The notes under the pieces were generated by a model. The model was not told the DNA's origin, made no database searches, and saw nothing but the letters and a program-made list of their open reading frames with translations. Position numbers and translations under genes: made by a program. A stretch of DNA of 64,000 nucleotides from Alnus glutinosa (Eukaryota; Streptophyta; Magnoliopsida; Fagales; Betulaceae): contig NC_084886.1 of assembly GCF_958979055.1 (NCBI RefSeq), positions 13,793,654 to 13,857,653 on the forward strand. Reading direction: 5' to 3'. Shown here one piece after another: positions 12,978-22,997 of the stretch. Position 1 is the stretch's first letter, and each line of letters starts with the position of its first letter.

Positions 12978-12982
12978 AAAAT

Positions 12983-14347
12983 CTAAAGGATTCACATCAC
13001 CTATAAAATTCCTGTTCCAAGAAAAGCTTTGCAATGCTTTCTATATCTTTGATGTCATGCTATTACCATAGAGTAACATGAGAATTTTATGCTGTTACTG
13101 CGCAATGCTTATTTTCAAGGGATAACTGAAAATTAAAAAAAATTAAAAAAAAAAATGAAAAAAAAGAGGGGTGGCTAGCCAGTTTGGGGTTGGCTGAACC
13201 ACCCCCAAATCCCACCCCTGCCTAGATCTTTCCTTTTTTTCTTCCCAATCTTGCCCCATTTCTGAGCTACCCGCATCCCCTTAATGTCTCCTCAAAAATA
13301 GCATTTGGTCCTCCAAAGATTTTTGAATTAGATCTGGTTTTGGAAGTTTCCATAATCGTCTCAGTCAATCCCAATTCAGTTTGCTTTGCGCCCCCCTTCG
13401 ATTGCTTCGTCGCAACTCCGCTAGGAGGCCCTTCTAGAGTTGTCGTCCGTAGTGGTTTGCCACCAGATAATCCCCCAACCGGTCATGACGATGAGTCTAC
13501 CCTCAGCCACACCCCATATGGCTTCTCATTTACTACTTTCATGGCATCCACCAGACATCCATTCAACCCATTTTTGAGACGCCACATACGAAGCACATTC
13601 CTAAAGGAGACCCAATGCGTATTCCCTCAAAATTTGAGGGTTCTCCCTTTCTCCAACGGCTTGGTCAAGTCAATTTCCACCATAATTCTCAAAAATTTCC
13701 CCCACCTGATCCCGTCTTCCTTCACTTCCATCGCTTCTACCTTCTCTAAAGATGCTCTGATATTGTAGCCTACCTCATTGCTTATGCATGCCAACGGCAT
13801 GTTGTCAAACTGGAGCCAAAAAGCCGCCTGAGTGAAGGCCATTTGTGTTGGTACTATATTGTCGTCAAATTCCTCCAGTGCTAGAAGGTTCGATCAAACA
13901 GCCATGGCCGTCCATCCAAAACCCTCTGTGCGTTTTCCATTAAACCTCATTCATGGGATCTACAGCTCATGGGGGTAGTTCAACCACCGCCAAACCGGCC
14001 ATAAGCCATCCCTCCCTTTTTTTTTCCAATTTTTTTTAAATCTTTTATTTTTTTTTTTAAGTTTTTATTATTAATTTTTAATTTTTAATTAGGCATAGGA
14101 CACGTGTTAGCTACTTAGAGGTGTTAACGTGGACCTCTGTCAATTTTTGGACGGAAATATCATCTTCATCTTTAGCCATAAAGGAGGTACCATCTACAAT
14201 ACGAAATGAACTACAGGGAGCAAAAAATAAAGTCGTTAAACTACAAGGGGTCGAACGTATTTAACCTTATACAAAAAGAAGTTTTTCGAAACTAAAATTA
14301 ACAAAATCCTATTTACAATCGACTTTGTCACAAGAATGACTAAAGGG
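12983..14347. other. TE-derived region with GGTGGC hairpin and LINE fragment
   Basis: At 13164-13210 there is a GGGTGGCTAGCCAG...CCACCCCC hairpin like the cores of the MULE-type MITEs, and the segment ends near 14270 with an ACACGTGTTAGC stretch like the arms of that family. In between lies an antisense LINE ORF1 fragment (13627-13940). I could not find matched ends or a target duplication, so whether this is one element that picked up LINE sequence, or separate insertions, is open. Confidence 0.45.
13627..13940 (-). pseudogene. LINE ORF1 (DUF4283-type) fragment
   Basis: On the minus strand, conceptual translation reads MENAQRVLDGRPWLFDRTF, then after a frame break LALEEFDDNIVPTQ, and on through FWLQFDNMPLACI, DGIRWGKFLRIMVEIDLTKP and LEKGRTLKF. 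This spacing is characteristic of the DUF4283/zinc-knuckle ORF1 protein of plant L1-type LINEs. Sequence beyond 13627 decays before the zinc knuckle is complete. It is a remnant with no intact reading frame. Confidence 0.75.
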
Positions 14348-14576
14348 GAGTTTATTTTGACGTAAAATGTTTTCAGTTTAAATTATTTTCTTGAAAGATG
14401 ATTTTTTTTTTTTTTAAAAAAAAGATTTTAATAGAAAATGTTTTTTTTTTTTTATGTTTGGCTCGTATGGAAAATCAGTAACGAAGACGGTAGTTGGAGG
14501 CGGGAAATGACTTCCGACGATCTTCGACTGCGGTGTTTGGCAACTATCGGCAAAGATGGGGATTAATGAATTGCAC

Positions 14577-14621
<45 letters not shown>

Positions 14622-14898
14622 CTATGGGTTAAGACTCGAAAAATTGTTTACAATTTTTTTTTTAAAAAAAAAAAAAAAGAAAAAAAAAACTATTTTACGC
14701 AGCTTAAAGAAAGTTTTTCTGGTCAACCAAAAATGTTTTACGGAATTTAAAAGTGAAAATTATTTTCCGAAACTAAAGAAGCTCTTTTGGTCAAAACAAA
14801 AATATTTTTGGTTTGACTATTTTTTTGGGTCGCACAAAAAACTGAAAAAATATGGAAAACATTTTTTAAAAATATTTTACGCCGAAACAAAATGAGCC
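14348..14898. mobile_element. Candidate MITE with GACGTAAAAT-type ends
   Basis: The outer parts are roughly inverted: TTTGACGTAAAATGTTTT on the left and AAATATTTTACGCCGAAAC on the right. An internal GGTCAAAC/TTTTCGG-like module is shared with 21290-21425 and with 50930-51540, which marks a dispersed family. It includes a GA repeat (14577-14617) and long A tracts that produce spurious open frames. No target duplication could be assigned. Confidence 0.5.
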
Positions 14899-16009
14899 TT
14901 AGTTAATATTGTCACAGACATTAATTGCTTATACTTTTCTGATAACTGTTTTAGGTTTTGATTTTGATTTTGATTTTTTTGCTTTTGGTTTAGGAGAGGG
15001 GGAGGTGGAAGCTTTTCCAACAGAGATCTTGATCTTAAAAGTTGATTTTTCCTTTCAATTCCCAGATCCTAACTAATTACTTGCTGGATTTGGTTTTTGG
15101 AGTTGACGTCTTGATCTACTAATTAATTATCTCTTCAAAACTAATTTTCTAACTCTGAATCATTTTGGTGTCTACTAAATCTCATTACTAATATTATGTC
15201 TACATCGTTGTTCACCCTAGCTCCAAGTCTAGAAAGGAAATGCCAGCAGAATTCTGTTGACTACGTCCAGTTTAATCACACAAAGCCTCAACATTCTTTG
15301 GTTTTCTGGCCTAGCTTTTCGATCTATTTGCATGCTTCTTTGCTTGATTAGCTGTTTTGAATATTTTTATAAACATTTGTCTTTATATTTTTCACATTCT
15401 CTTTCTGTTTTTCCCTTAAATTTTAGTTTTAGAAGGTGTTGCCCCACATATAGAAGAACTTAACCATATTTTGTTTTGTTCACGAACTTGTTTATAATAA
15501 TAATAATTTTTTAAATTTCACGTTTTGTTTTATTTCTTTAAAAAATCAAAGCACTTGAAAGCAATAAGGGAAGGAAGCGTGTAGGCACTACAAAAAAAAT
15601 AGCTTTTTGAGCCGTTTTTGTTGGAGTCATTTTAACAAAACGGCTCTAATTAGAGCCGTTTTCCTTAAAACGGCTCGAATTAGAGCCGCTTTTTTAAAAG
15701 AGCTCTAAATAATTTTGAGGCGTTTTGGTTAAAAGGGCTCTAATTAGAGCTGTTTTGGTTAAAATGGCCATTTTACTTAAAACGGCTCAAATTAGAGCCG
15801 CATTTTTAAAATGGCTCTAAATAATTTTGAGCCGTTTTGTTTAAAATGGCTCTAATTAGAGCCGTTTTACTTAAAACGGATCTAAAATTTAGACCCGTTT
15901 TGGTTAAAACGGCTTTAATTTGAGCCGTGTTGGTTAAAACGGCTCTAATTAGAGCCGTTTTGGTTAGAACGGCTTGAAATAATTTTGAGCCGTTTTGATT
16001 AAAACAATC

Positions 16010-16735
16010 AATCACACATGATCATACCACGATCGATCACATAGATCGTACGATGGAACATGATCGTACCACGATGGATCACATAGATCGTACCACGTTC
16101 CATCACATAGATTATACCACGACCTATCACATTGATCGTACCACGACCTATCACATTGATCGTACCACAACCTATCATATAGATCGTACCACGATCGATC
16201 ACATAGATCGTACCACGTTCCATCACATAGATCGTACCACGATCCATCACATTGATCGTACCACGATCCATCACATTGATCGTACCACGTTCGATCACAC
16301 TTAGATTGTACCACGATTGATCACACTTAGATCGTACCACGATTGATCACACTTAGATCGATCATACCACGTTCCATCACATAGATCGTACCACGATCCA
16401 TCACATTAATCGTACCACGTTCGATCACATTGATCGTACCACGATCGATCACATTGATCGTACCACGATCGATCACACTTAGATCGTACCACGATTGATC
16501 ACACTTAGATCGTACCACGATCGATCACATAGATCGTACAACGATCGATCACATGATCCTACCACAATCGATCGCATAGATCGTACCACGATAGATCACA
16601 TTGATCATACCATGACTGATCACACTTGGATCCTACCACGATCGATTACATAAATCGTACAACTATCGATCACATGATCTTACCACAATCGATCGCATAG
16701 ATCGTACCACGATCGATCGTGGTAATACCAATTGT
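16010..16735. repeat. 24-bp minisatellite inside the CACTA element
   Basis: About 28-30 tandem copies of a 24-bp unit such as ATCGTACCACGATCGATCAC plus ATAG, with variants (CGATCCATCACATTGAT, CACTTAGAT). The unit contains nested palindromes (CGATCG, ATCGAT). Since 24 is divisible by three, several frames on both strands stay open for 60-110 codons with repeats like DRGTINVI; these are not regarded as proteins. Confidence 0.95.
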
Positions 16736-16814
16736 GTCAATAACCCCCCTCAAACTACCAAAAAATGTTAATATTCACCATAATGATAAAAATACCCTTC
16801 ATAAAATTGTTAAA

Positions 16815-16818
<4 letters not shown>

Positions 16819-16898
<80 letters not shown>
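16819..16898. repeat. TA microsatellite
   Basis: About 40 uninterrupted TA units lie within the CACTA element, between the minisatellite and a T-rich tract. Confidence 0.95.
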
Positions 16899-16899
<1 letters not shown>

Positions 16900-17448
16900 A
16901 TAACAAAAAATTATACAAAAAAATAAATAAATAAAAACTTGTCTTAATTTTCTTTCGTTTGTTTATTTAATTTTTTTTTTTTTTAATTTTCTGTTTTTTA
17001 AACAAAAAATTGTTTTAATTTTTTTTCCTTTTTTCTTTAATTTTTTTTTAATTTTTTTTAGATTGTTTTAGTTTGAGCCCTTTTAGGTGAAAATGACTCC
17101 AACTTACAGTCGTTTTCTTCCAAAATGGCTCAAACTTGGAGTCGTTTTCTTCCAAAACGACTCCAAGTCGTTTTCTTCCAAAACGACTCCAAGTCGTTTT
17201 GAGAGGGCGCGCAGGACACGAAAAATTCCGTGTCCCGCGCACCCCCTCATATTTTCGTTCAAAAATTTTTGAACTTTTTTATTTCTTTTTCTCTTATAAA
17301 AGATACTCACTGCCTTGCCCCACGCAACAACTGGCAACTTCTTTCTGTCTTCTTTCTTTTTCTTTTTCTTCTTTCTTGTTTAGCCTCTTCTCGCCTGAAC
17401 CCAGAAAGATGAAAAAGAGAGGGAGCGTCCAACTGAGAGACACACACA

Positions 17449-17484
<36 letters not shown>

Positions 17485-17505
17485 CTTTCTTTCATTGTCT
17501 CTCTT

Positions 17506-17727
17506 ATGGCGCCCAAGAAACAAAGCGGCAAGCAGCAAGACCCAACGAAGCTCGAGTTGCCGCCAACGATGGTGACTAGCCCAGGAGCTCGGCCAAGCGA
17601 GCGGCCAAGAAGGAAGAAGAGCACGGCTAAGTCGAAGCCCGAGTTGCCGAAGAAGAAGACAAAGAAGGCTGCAAAGAAGGAAGAAGAGCACAAGGAAAAA
17701 AACTCAGTCGAGTTCTTTCGTAACTAA
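17506..17727 (+). CDS. Lys-rich 73-aa ORF in CACTA-captured gene fragment
   Basis: The ORF starts MAPKKQSGKQQDPTKLELPP, is rich in Lys, Pro and Ser/Thr, and has basic clusters RPRRKKSTAKSK and KKKTKKAAKK that could act as nuclear signals. Unlike its AT-rich surroundings it has ordinary genic base composition. It follows a TATA-like TTATAAAA (about 17294), a CT-rich stretch and a GA-repeat leader (17455-17482), a typical plant promoter/5'UTR layout. Sequence after the stop (17728-18050) resembles 3'UTR or intron. I do not recognise the protein. The best reading is the 5' part of a host gene captured by the transposon; whether it is expressed or translated is unknown. Confidence 0.45.
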   Translation: MAPKKQSGKQQDPTKLELPPTMVTSPGARPSERPRRKKSTAKSKPELPKKKTKKAAKKEEEHKEKNSVEFFRN

Positions 17728-18623
17728 CATTTAGGTTTTGAACGGTTCCCTTGTTTTTCTATTTGGTGTTTGGTATGACTGTCAGTGTTCTGGATTTTTA
17801 GAAGGTTGATGTTTGAATTAGAATAGTTTTGAGTTAAAAATCTTGTTATTGGATAATGTATTCATTTTCTTTGATGATTATGGGGAATACTTTCCCAAGA
17901 TGTTGTCCTTGATTTATGCTATATGTCCATGATAATAGCCCATTGCTTAGAAGATAAAGCTGATTTCCGGCGATTTGGTTGTAGCCATTTTGTCCAGCTT
18001 ATTGGTGTTGTTCCTAGTTAGGGGGATTCTTGTTCGGATGTAGTGTACTGAAAAAGGGGTTTTGATATATATATATATATATATATTTATTTATTTAGAG
18101 TCGTTTTAGAAACTTTAAAATGACTCCAAAATATTTTTTTTTTTTTTTTTGTAAATTTTTTTTATTTATAGACGTTTTAAGGACTCTAAAATGGCTCTAA
18201 AAAAATTATTATTATTAGTTTTTTATAAAAAAAAAAAAAAAAAATTAGAGTCGTTTTATAGTTCTTAAAACGGCTCCAATTAGTTAGAGTCGTTTTGGTC
18301 CAAAACGGCTCAAATCTGTTTGAACCGCTTTTACCAAAACGGCTCAAACCGGTTTGAGCCGTTTTTGACAAAACGTCTCTAACTAATTGGAGCCGTTTTA
18401 AAAAGCGGTTTAAACTGGTTTGAGCCGCTTTAATTAAAACGGCTCAAATTAGAGTCGTTTTAGTTCAAACTGGCTCAAAACGAGATTTTAATACGCTATA
18501 TGTTGAGCCATTTTGAAAACGGCTAAAAAAAAAGGGCTCAAAATGTTTTGAGCTGTTTTAAGGCCTTAAAACGACTTTAAAAAAAGTGCTCAAAACACCT
18601 TTTTTTTTTTTTTTGTAGTGAGG

Positions 18624-19752
18624 GGACGATCACAAGAGGATGTGGACAAACACTTAATTAGGTCCATCTCCAGAGTAGCAGGTTGTCTAAGAGAGACGAG
18701 AATTAAGATGATTACAACAGTTTTGAATGGTAATTTTGTTGCTGTTTTAATTAAATATCTCATATAATTGGTTTTATTTTATATATGTGATGTGAGGTTT
18801 ACAAATATTAATGTATGTATTTAGATTTTTATATATGTGACCAAAAATATTCTTTTTACTTTTTTGTATTCTTTTTATGCTATCCGATGGATAAGCATGC
18901 ATATAAAGGGTGTATCATAAATTCATAATATTATATGATCATAATAAGGACCAAACAGCAACAGCAACAGCAACATCAGCATCTTAATCATGATGTGAAT
19001 GTTCGTTGCTTCTGATCAAAGATTTCTTGATATATCATAAAACGGAGACGACTTGACTTGAAGTGATGAGATAAAAAAAAAGTACCTACTATACCAGACT
19101 TTGATAGTTTTATAAGCTTGCAGAAAGGAAGGAGTGGTGGAGATTAGGAATTTAGGATAATCCAATTTCGACGAAATTTCTGGCCATACATATGTTTGTC
19201 ATCCCATAAATGATTTTGTAATTAATTATTGTCATGGACATTAATTAATGCTAAAAAAGAAAAAAGGTTTTCAAATTTTTTTTCTTTTTTTGGGGGGTTG
19301 GGGGAATGGGAAGTGTTTTCCATTAAACATTGTTTTTCCTTTCAATTCCCAACTCCTGATTTACTTGAAAGGTTTGGTTGTTTGAAATATTGGTGTCCTG
19401 ACCCCTTAGGGTTCATTTATAAGAAAGTAAACAAATAAGAAAGACTTGTTATATTATAATCCAATCACGATGCAACTTCGATAGGTGGTACCAAAGAATT
19501 AAAAACAAACAAATAGAAAGATTAAAAAAGAAAAAAAGAAAGACTTCATCTTAAAATCAATTCATTAATTGCCCCTTGAAACACTCAACTTGCCTTGAAA
19601 GAGGCTTATTCGATTGAACATCTAGAGGACTTTGAAGAGGTAGACTAGAAGAGTCGGTCAATTTTTCTATTGACTTTGTGTATGACATATATGCCATCAC
19701 ATTTTCGGCATATATACCCAAATGTCCCTTCATTTTGGAGACGGAAACTTCC
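18624..19752. other. Repeat blocks a and b, no gene seen
   Basis: This holds the continuation of block b after the CACTA insertion and the second copy of block a (19229-19400). Short open frames here are AT-rich and show no family resemblance. Confidence 0.5.
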
Positions 19753-19766
19753 AAGCATGTTAGTCT

Positions 19767-20866
19767 CTTTTTTTTTCTTTTTTTTTTTTTCTTTTTTTCC
19801 TCGAACAAGTAGCAAGTGCTACAATATATTGCTAAAAGTCCGAAAGCAATTACACAACAAAGAGGTACAAGACCCTTAAATCATAAGCCAGAAGGATCTG
19901 ACTTAAAAACAGCTGCCTAGTAATACAGAAACAATACAAGGACACCGTTTGGGCCTCTCTTTACAATAACGCACACTCCTAAAAAAAGAGGGTCAATCTA
20001 GCAACATGCCAATAAATAGTCCAGTACAAATTTAAGTATTACAAAGACAGACTATGACCGAAGGAACACAGGAATAAACACAAAACAGAGACCACACAAA
20101 CAGCCAGAGTCGGGGAGCGTCGTCACCGGAAACCGGCGCGTGCACAAGACGCGCCGTCACCGGAGTCGGCGCGTGCAGAAGACGCGCCGTCGTCAGAAGC
20201 TCTTGAGAAGCAGAGGATGCTCGAAACCACCGATCACCGTCAACCACCACCGAAAAAGACAGGCTGAGGCCCGCAAGCGCCAGCAGCGGGAGAAAAACTC
20301 CCTGGCGCGTGCTTGCCACGCGCCGCGCAAGAGGAACCACCACGGCCGTAGCTTGACACAACCGGACCAGAGGGAGCCGGCGACCACCATCGAAGAGCGC
20401 GTGTCAACAAAGAACCCGCCGAGGTCCACAGATCTAGCTCCAAAGATACCCTCAACTTTAGCACGGCCAGACAAACCATCGCCGGAGACACCACGAAAAG
20501 ACCGCTCCCCTCAACCTACTGCTAGTGTAGCTTCTGCTAGAAAAACCAAACAAGAGAAAGCAAACAGAAAAAGGAAGAAACTCCAAAGCTCAAAGCTTGA
20601 AGGACAACAGCCACAACCGGAGACAAGCCAAGGGAACAGAACTCCACAGCCCTAGAGGCTGGGAGACTCCTAGCTTCCACTGGTACACACCAAGGAAGGC
20701 CAAAAAAACCAGCTCCGGGAGGAGGGTGGCGTGAAGCCTCCCTCCCCCGGCGCAACAGTGCTTAAGTTGTCTCTCTCTCTCTCTGGGCTTTTCTTTTTCA
20801 GAGAGAGAGAGAACAAAAAAAAAAAACCCGATTTTCCATTACTTCACAAGTTCTCATATGAATTAA
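19767..20866 (-). mobile_element. Non-LTR retroelement insertion, 14-bp TSD, poly-A tail
   Basis: Identical 14-mers AAGCATGTTAGTCT flank the element (19753-19766, 20867-20880). Next to the low-coordinate copy is a long T/C-interrupted T tract, which is a poly-A tail on the minus strand, so it was inserted as minus-strand RNA by target-primed reverse transcription. The 1.1-kb body is GC-rich near its 5' end (about 20100-20760), with CT/GA repeats and CCGGCG motifs, and AT-richer toward the tail. No reverse transcriptase is encoded. A 171-codon Arg/Pro-rich frame on the opposite strand (20140-20655) is probably a composition effect. It may be a non-autonomous LINE derivative or a retrocopied RNA. 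Confidence 0.8.
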
Positions 20867-20880
20867 AAGCATGTTAGTCT

Positions 20881-22183
20881 TTTAATTCATATGAATTGCC
20901 CCCAAGAATGTTGGAATATTCAGGCAAGCTCTTGGAATTATCGGTTTGCTTGGATTCTAACTAATCTTATGATGCTGTATCTCTATGTTGATGCAGCTTT
21001 TTGCTCGGCCGGACTGAATCATGTTGCCGGTAAAATAAGAAAAACACCGCCTGGGTGACATTAGTCCTAAAAGAGTTTTAGATGATTAAGTCAGTTAATT
21101 TTAAGACAGAAGAAGACGGAATATAAAGTTGTTTGAAATATTGGTGTCTCGGTAGTGGTTCGACCCTTCGAGGTGGCACGGCAGTGGCTTAAGGGTGGCT
21201 TGGTGATGGTCCGAAGTAGTTTGGTAGTGACCCAGTTCTAACTTGGTAGTAGTCCAATGATGATCCGGCTGTTTGAGAACGAGAAACTCAAACTCGAAAA
21301 ATGATTTACGGAATTTAAAAATAAAAATCATTTTCTGAAACTAAAGAAATTTTTTTGGTCAAATTTAAAATGTTTTTCGGTTTGACTATTAATTACTTTT
21401 TTCTTGCACCAAATACTGAAAAATACGAATTATCACGGACATTAATTGCATCAAGGCACTTGAAAGTAATAAGAGGAGGAAGCGTGGAGAAGATGATCAC
21501 AAGAGGATGTCGACAAACACAAGGGTCAATCTCCAGAGTAGCAAGTTGTCTAAGAAAGACGAGAAGATGATTACAATAGTTTTGAATAGTAATTTTGTTG
21601 CCGTTTTAATTAAATATCTCATATAATTGGTTTTATTTTATATATGTGAGGTTTACAAATATTAATGTATGAATTTAGAATTTTATATATGTGACCAAAA
21701 AAATTCTTTTTAGTGTTCTTTTTATGATATCCAATCGATGGATAAGCATGCATAGGGTGTATCATAATATTAAATGATAATGAGGACCAAACAGCAACAT
21801 CAGCATCTTAATCATCATGACGTGAATGTCCATTGCTTCTGATCAAAGATTCCTTGATAAAACGGAGACGACTTGACTTGAAGTGAGGAGATAAAACAAG
21901 GAGTGGTGGAGATTAGGAATTTAGGATAATCCAATTTCGACGAAATTTCTGGCCATACATATGTTTGTCATCCCATAAAATGATTCTGGAATTAATCATT
22001 GTCATGGACATTAATTGCTTATACTTTTCCAAAAAAAAAAAAAAGGTTTCAATTTTTTTTTTTGGGGGGCCGGGGAGGGAATGGGAAGTGTTTTCCATTA
22101 AACATTGTTTCCCCTTTCAATTCCCCACTCTTGATTTACTTGAAAGGTTTGGTTGTTTGAAATATTGGTGTCCTGACCTCTTA
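20881..22183. other. Repeat-derived spacer, no gene seen
   Basis: At 21140-21260 there are loosely repeated GGTAGTGGTYCGA-like units. At 21290-21425 lies a module shared with the MITE-like elements at 14348 and 50930. Block b of the tandem repeat (21450-21640) and block a (22005-22180) follow. No coding signature. Confidence 0.5.
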
Positions 22184-22489
22184 GGGCATGTTTGGGTAAT
22201 TCATGTTTTTTTTATTATATTTTATTATTTTTTGAAAACATGTTTGGGTTGATTTTTGAAATTTATATTTTACTCAAATTTTATTCAATTTTTTTTTTTT
22301 AATTTTATCTCAGATTTTTTAAATCATTCTACCATAATTTTAAAAAACAAATTTCCTCGATATTCACAATTTTTATCCTCTTTAGAACTAATTTGAAAAT
22401 TATTTCTTTAGAAAATGAAAGAATTCTTATAACTTTTCAAGTACATATAACAGATAATAGTTTTTCGAAGACTTTCTCAAAACGGGCCC
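22184..22489. mobile_element. Candidate Tourist/hAT-like MITE
   Basis: The ends GGGCATGTTTGGG and CTCAAAACGGGCCC form imperfect inverted repeats, with TA on both sides, around about 300 bp of AT-rich sequence. It lies between repeat block a and the receptor-gene promoter. The superfamily is not certain. Confidence 0.5.
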
Positions 22490-22922
22490 TAGTTTGGCTC
22501 ACGCACATCACTATTCTACTTCTTATTTTCTTGGTCTTTAGGTTGGCCAGGTTTTATTAGAGCAATCAATTATGTGACCTAACTTATCTTCAATTTTCTT
22601 CTCTTGGAGAAATTCATGTCACCACATAAATGATCATAATGTCACTGATCAGTACTTCTTCCTTGATGTTACAGAGACGACTTGACTTGAAGGGAAATTT
22701 CCATATCAATGATATCATCAACTGATCACTGAGAGGCCAAGGTAAAGATGAGAAAGAAATTAACCTGGCCTTAATGTTGGGGCCATACAAGAAATAATCA
22801 AAGATTTGGGGAAGGCATCTATCTGTTTTCTTTTTCTTATTAATTTACACTAAAATACAAGGCTTAACTGAATATTTTCAAAAGTTTGATGGGGCCATGG
22901 GAGCTCCGCACTTGTTTCAGTC

Positions 22923-22932
22923 TATATATAAA
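22923..22932 (+). promoter_or_regulatory. TATA box of the receptor-like protein gene
   Basis: TATATATAAA lies 66-75 bases upstream of the ATG at 22998. The usual TATA-to-start distance would put transcription start at about 22953-22965, which argues against the earlier in-frame ATG at 22953. Confidence 0.6.
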
Positions 22933-22997
22933 AGCTCCTAACATTCACTTCCATGTATGCTTCTATAAGAGCTAAACAAAATTCAGTACAACATATT

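Larger units (their letters stand above)
15586..18620. mobile_element. Non-autonomous CACTA (CMC/EnSpm) transposon, TSD AGG
   Basis: The element begins CACTACAAAAAAAA and ends TTTTTTTTTTGTAGTG, with the 3-bp target duplication AGG on each side (15583-15585, 18621-18623), exactly the CACTA signature. The subterminal regions (15600-16005 and about 18240-18600) are packed with the palindromic motif AAAACGGCTCTAATTAGAGC and variants, typical of CACTA subterminal repeats. Inside are a 24-bp minisatellite (16010-16730), a TA microsatellite (16819-16898) and gene-like sequence with its own TATA-like box (17290-18050). No transposase is present. The related block at 21450-21545 lacks the insertion and shows the empty site. 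Confidence 0.93.
14905..22190. repeat. Tandemly repeated upstream region of the receptor-like protein gene
   Basis: Two blocks recur. Block a contains GGACATTAATT ... TTTCCTTTCAATTCCC and is at about 14915-15120, 19229-19400 and 22005-22180. Block b contains GCACTTGAAAG ... GATCACAAGAGGATG ... AGTTTTGAATGGTAATTTTG and is at 15549-18780 (split by the CACTA element) and 21450-21640. A third motif, GAGACGACTTGACTTGAAG, occurs near 19044, 21867 and 22676, the last directly upstream of the intact receptor gene. Without the later insertions the unit is roughly 1.3-1.75 kb. I infer that it derives from promoter-proximal DNA duplicated along with, or left over from, tandem receptor-like genes. Confidence 0.75.

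Noticed and set aside
13070..14270. Possible Pack-MULE that captured the LINE ORF1 fragment
   Set aside because: Matching terminal inverted repeats and a 9-bp duplication could not be found at the expected borders.
16008..16518. Open frames of 60-110 codons on both strands over the GATCGTACCAC array
   Set aside because: They follow from a 24-bp repeat whose length is a multiple of three; translations are simple repeats with no family, and several overlapping frames are open at once.
16010..16735. Possible CRISPR-like array (regularly spaced short repeats)
   Set aside because: The units are head-to-tail with no unique spacers and lie in a plant CACTA transposon.
20140..20655. 171-codon Arg/Lys/Pro-rich frame on the plus strand
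   Set aside because: It runs antisense to a retro-insertion with poly-A on the minus strand, overlaps other open frames, and has no recognisable domain; GC-rich composition explains it.
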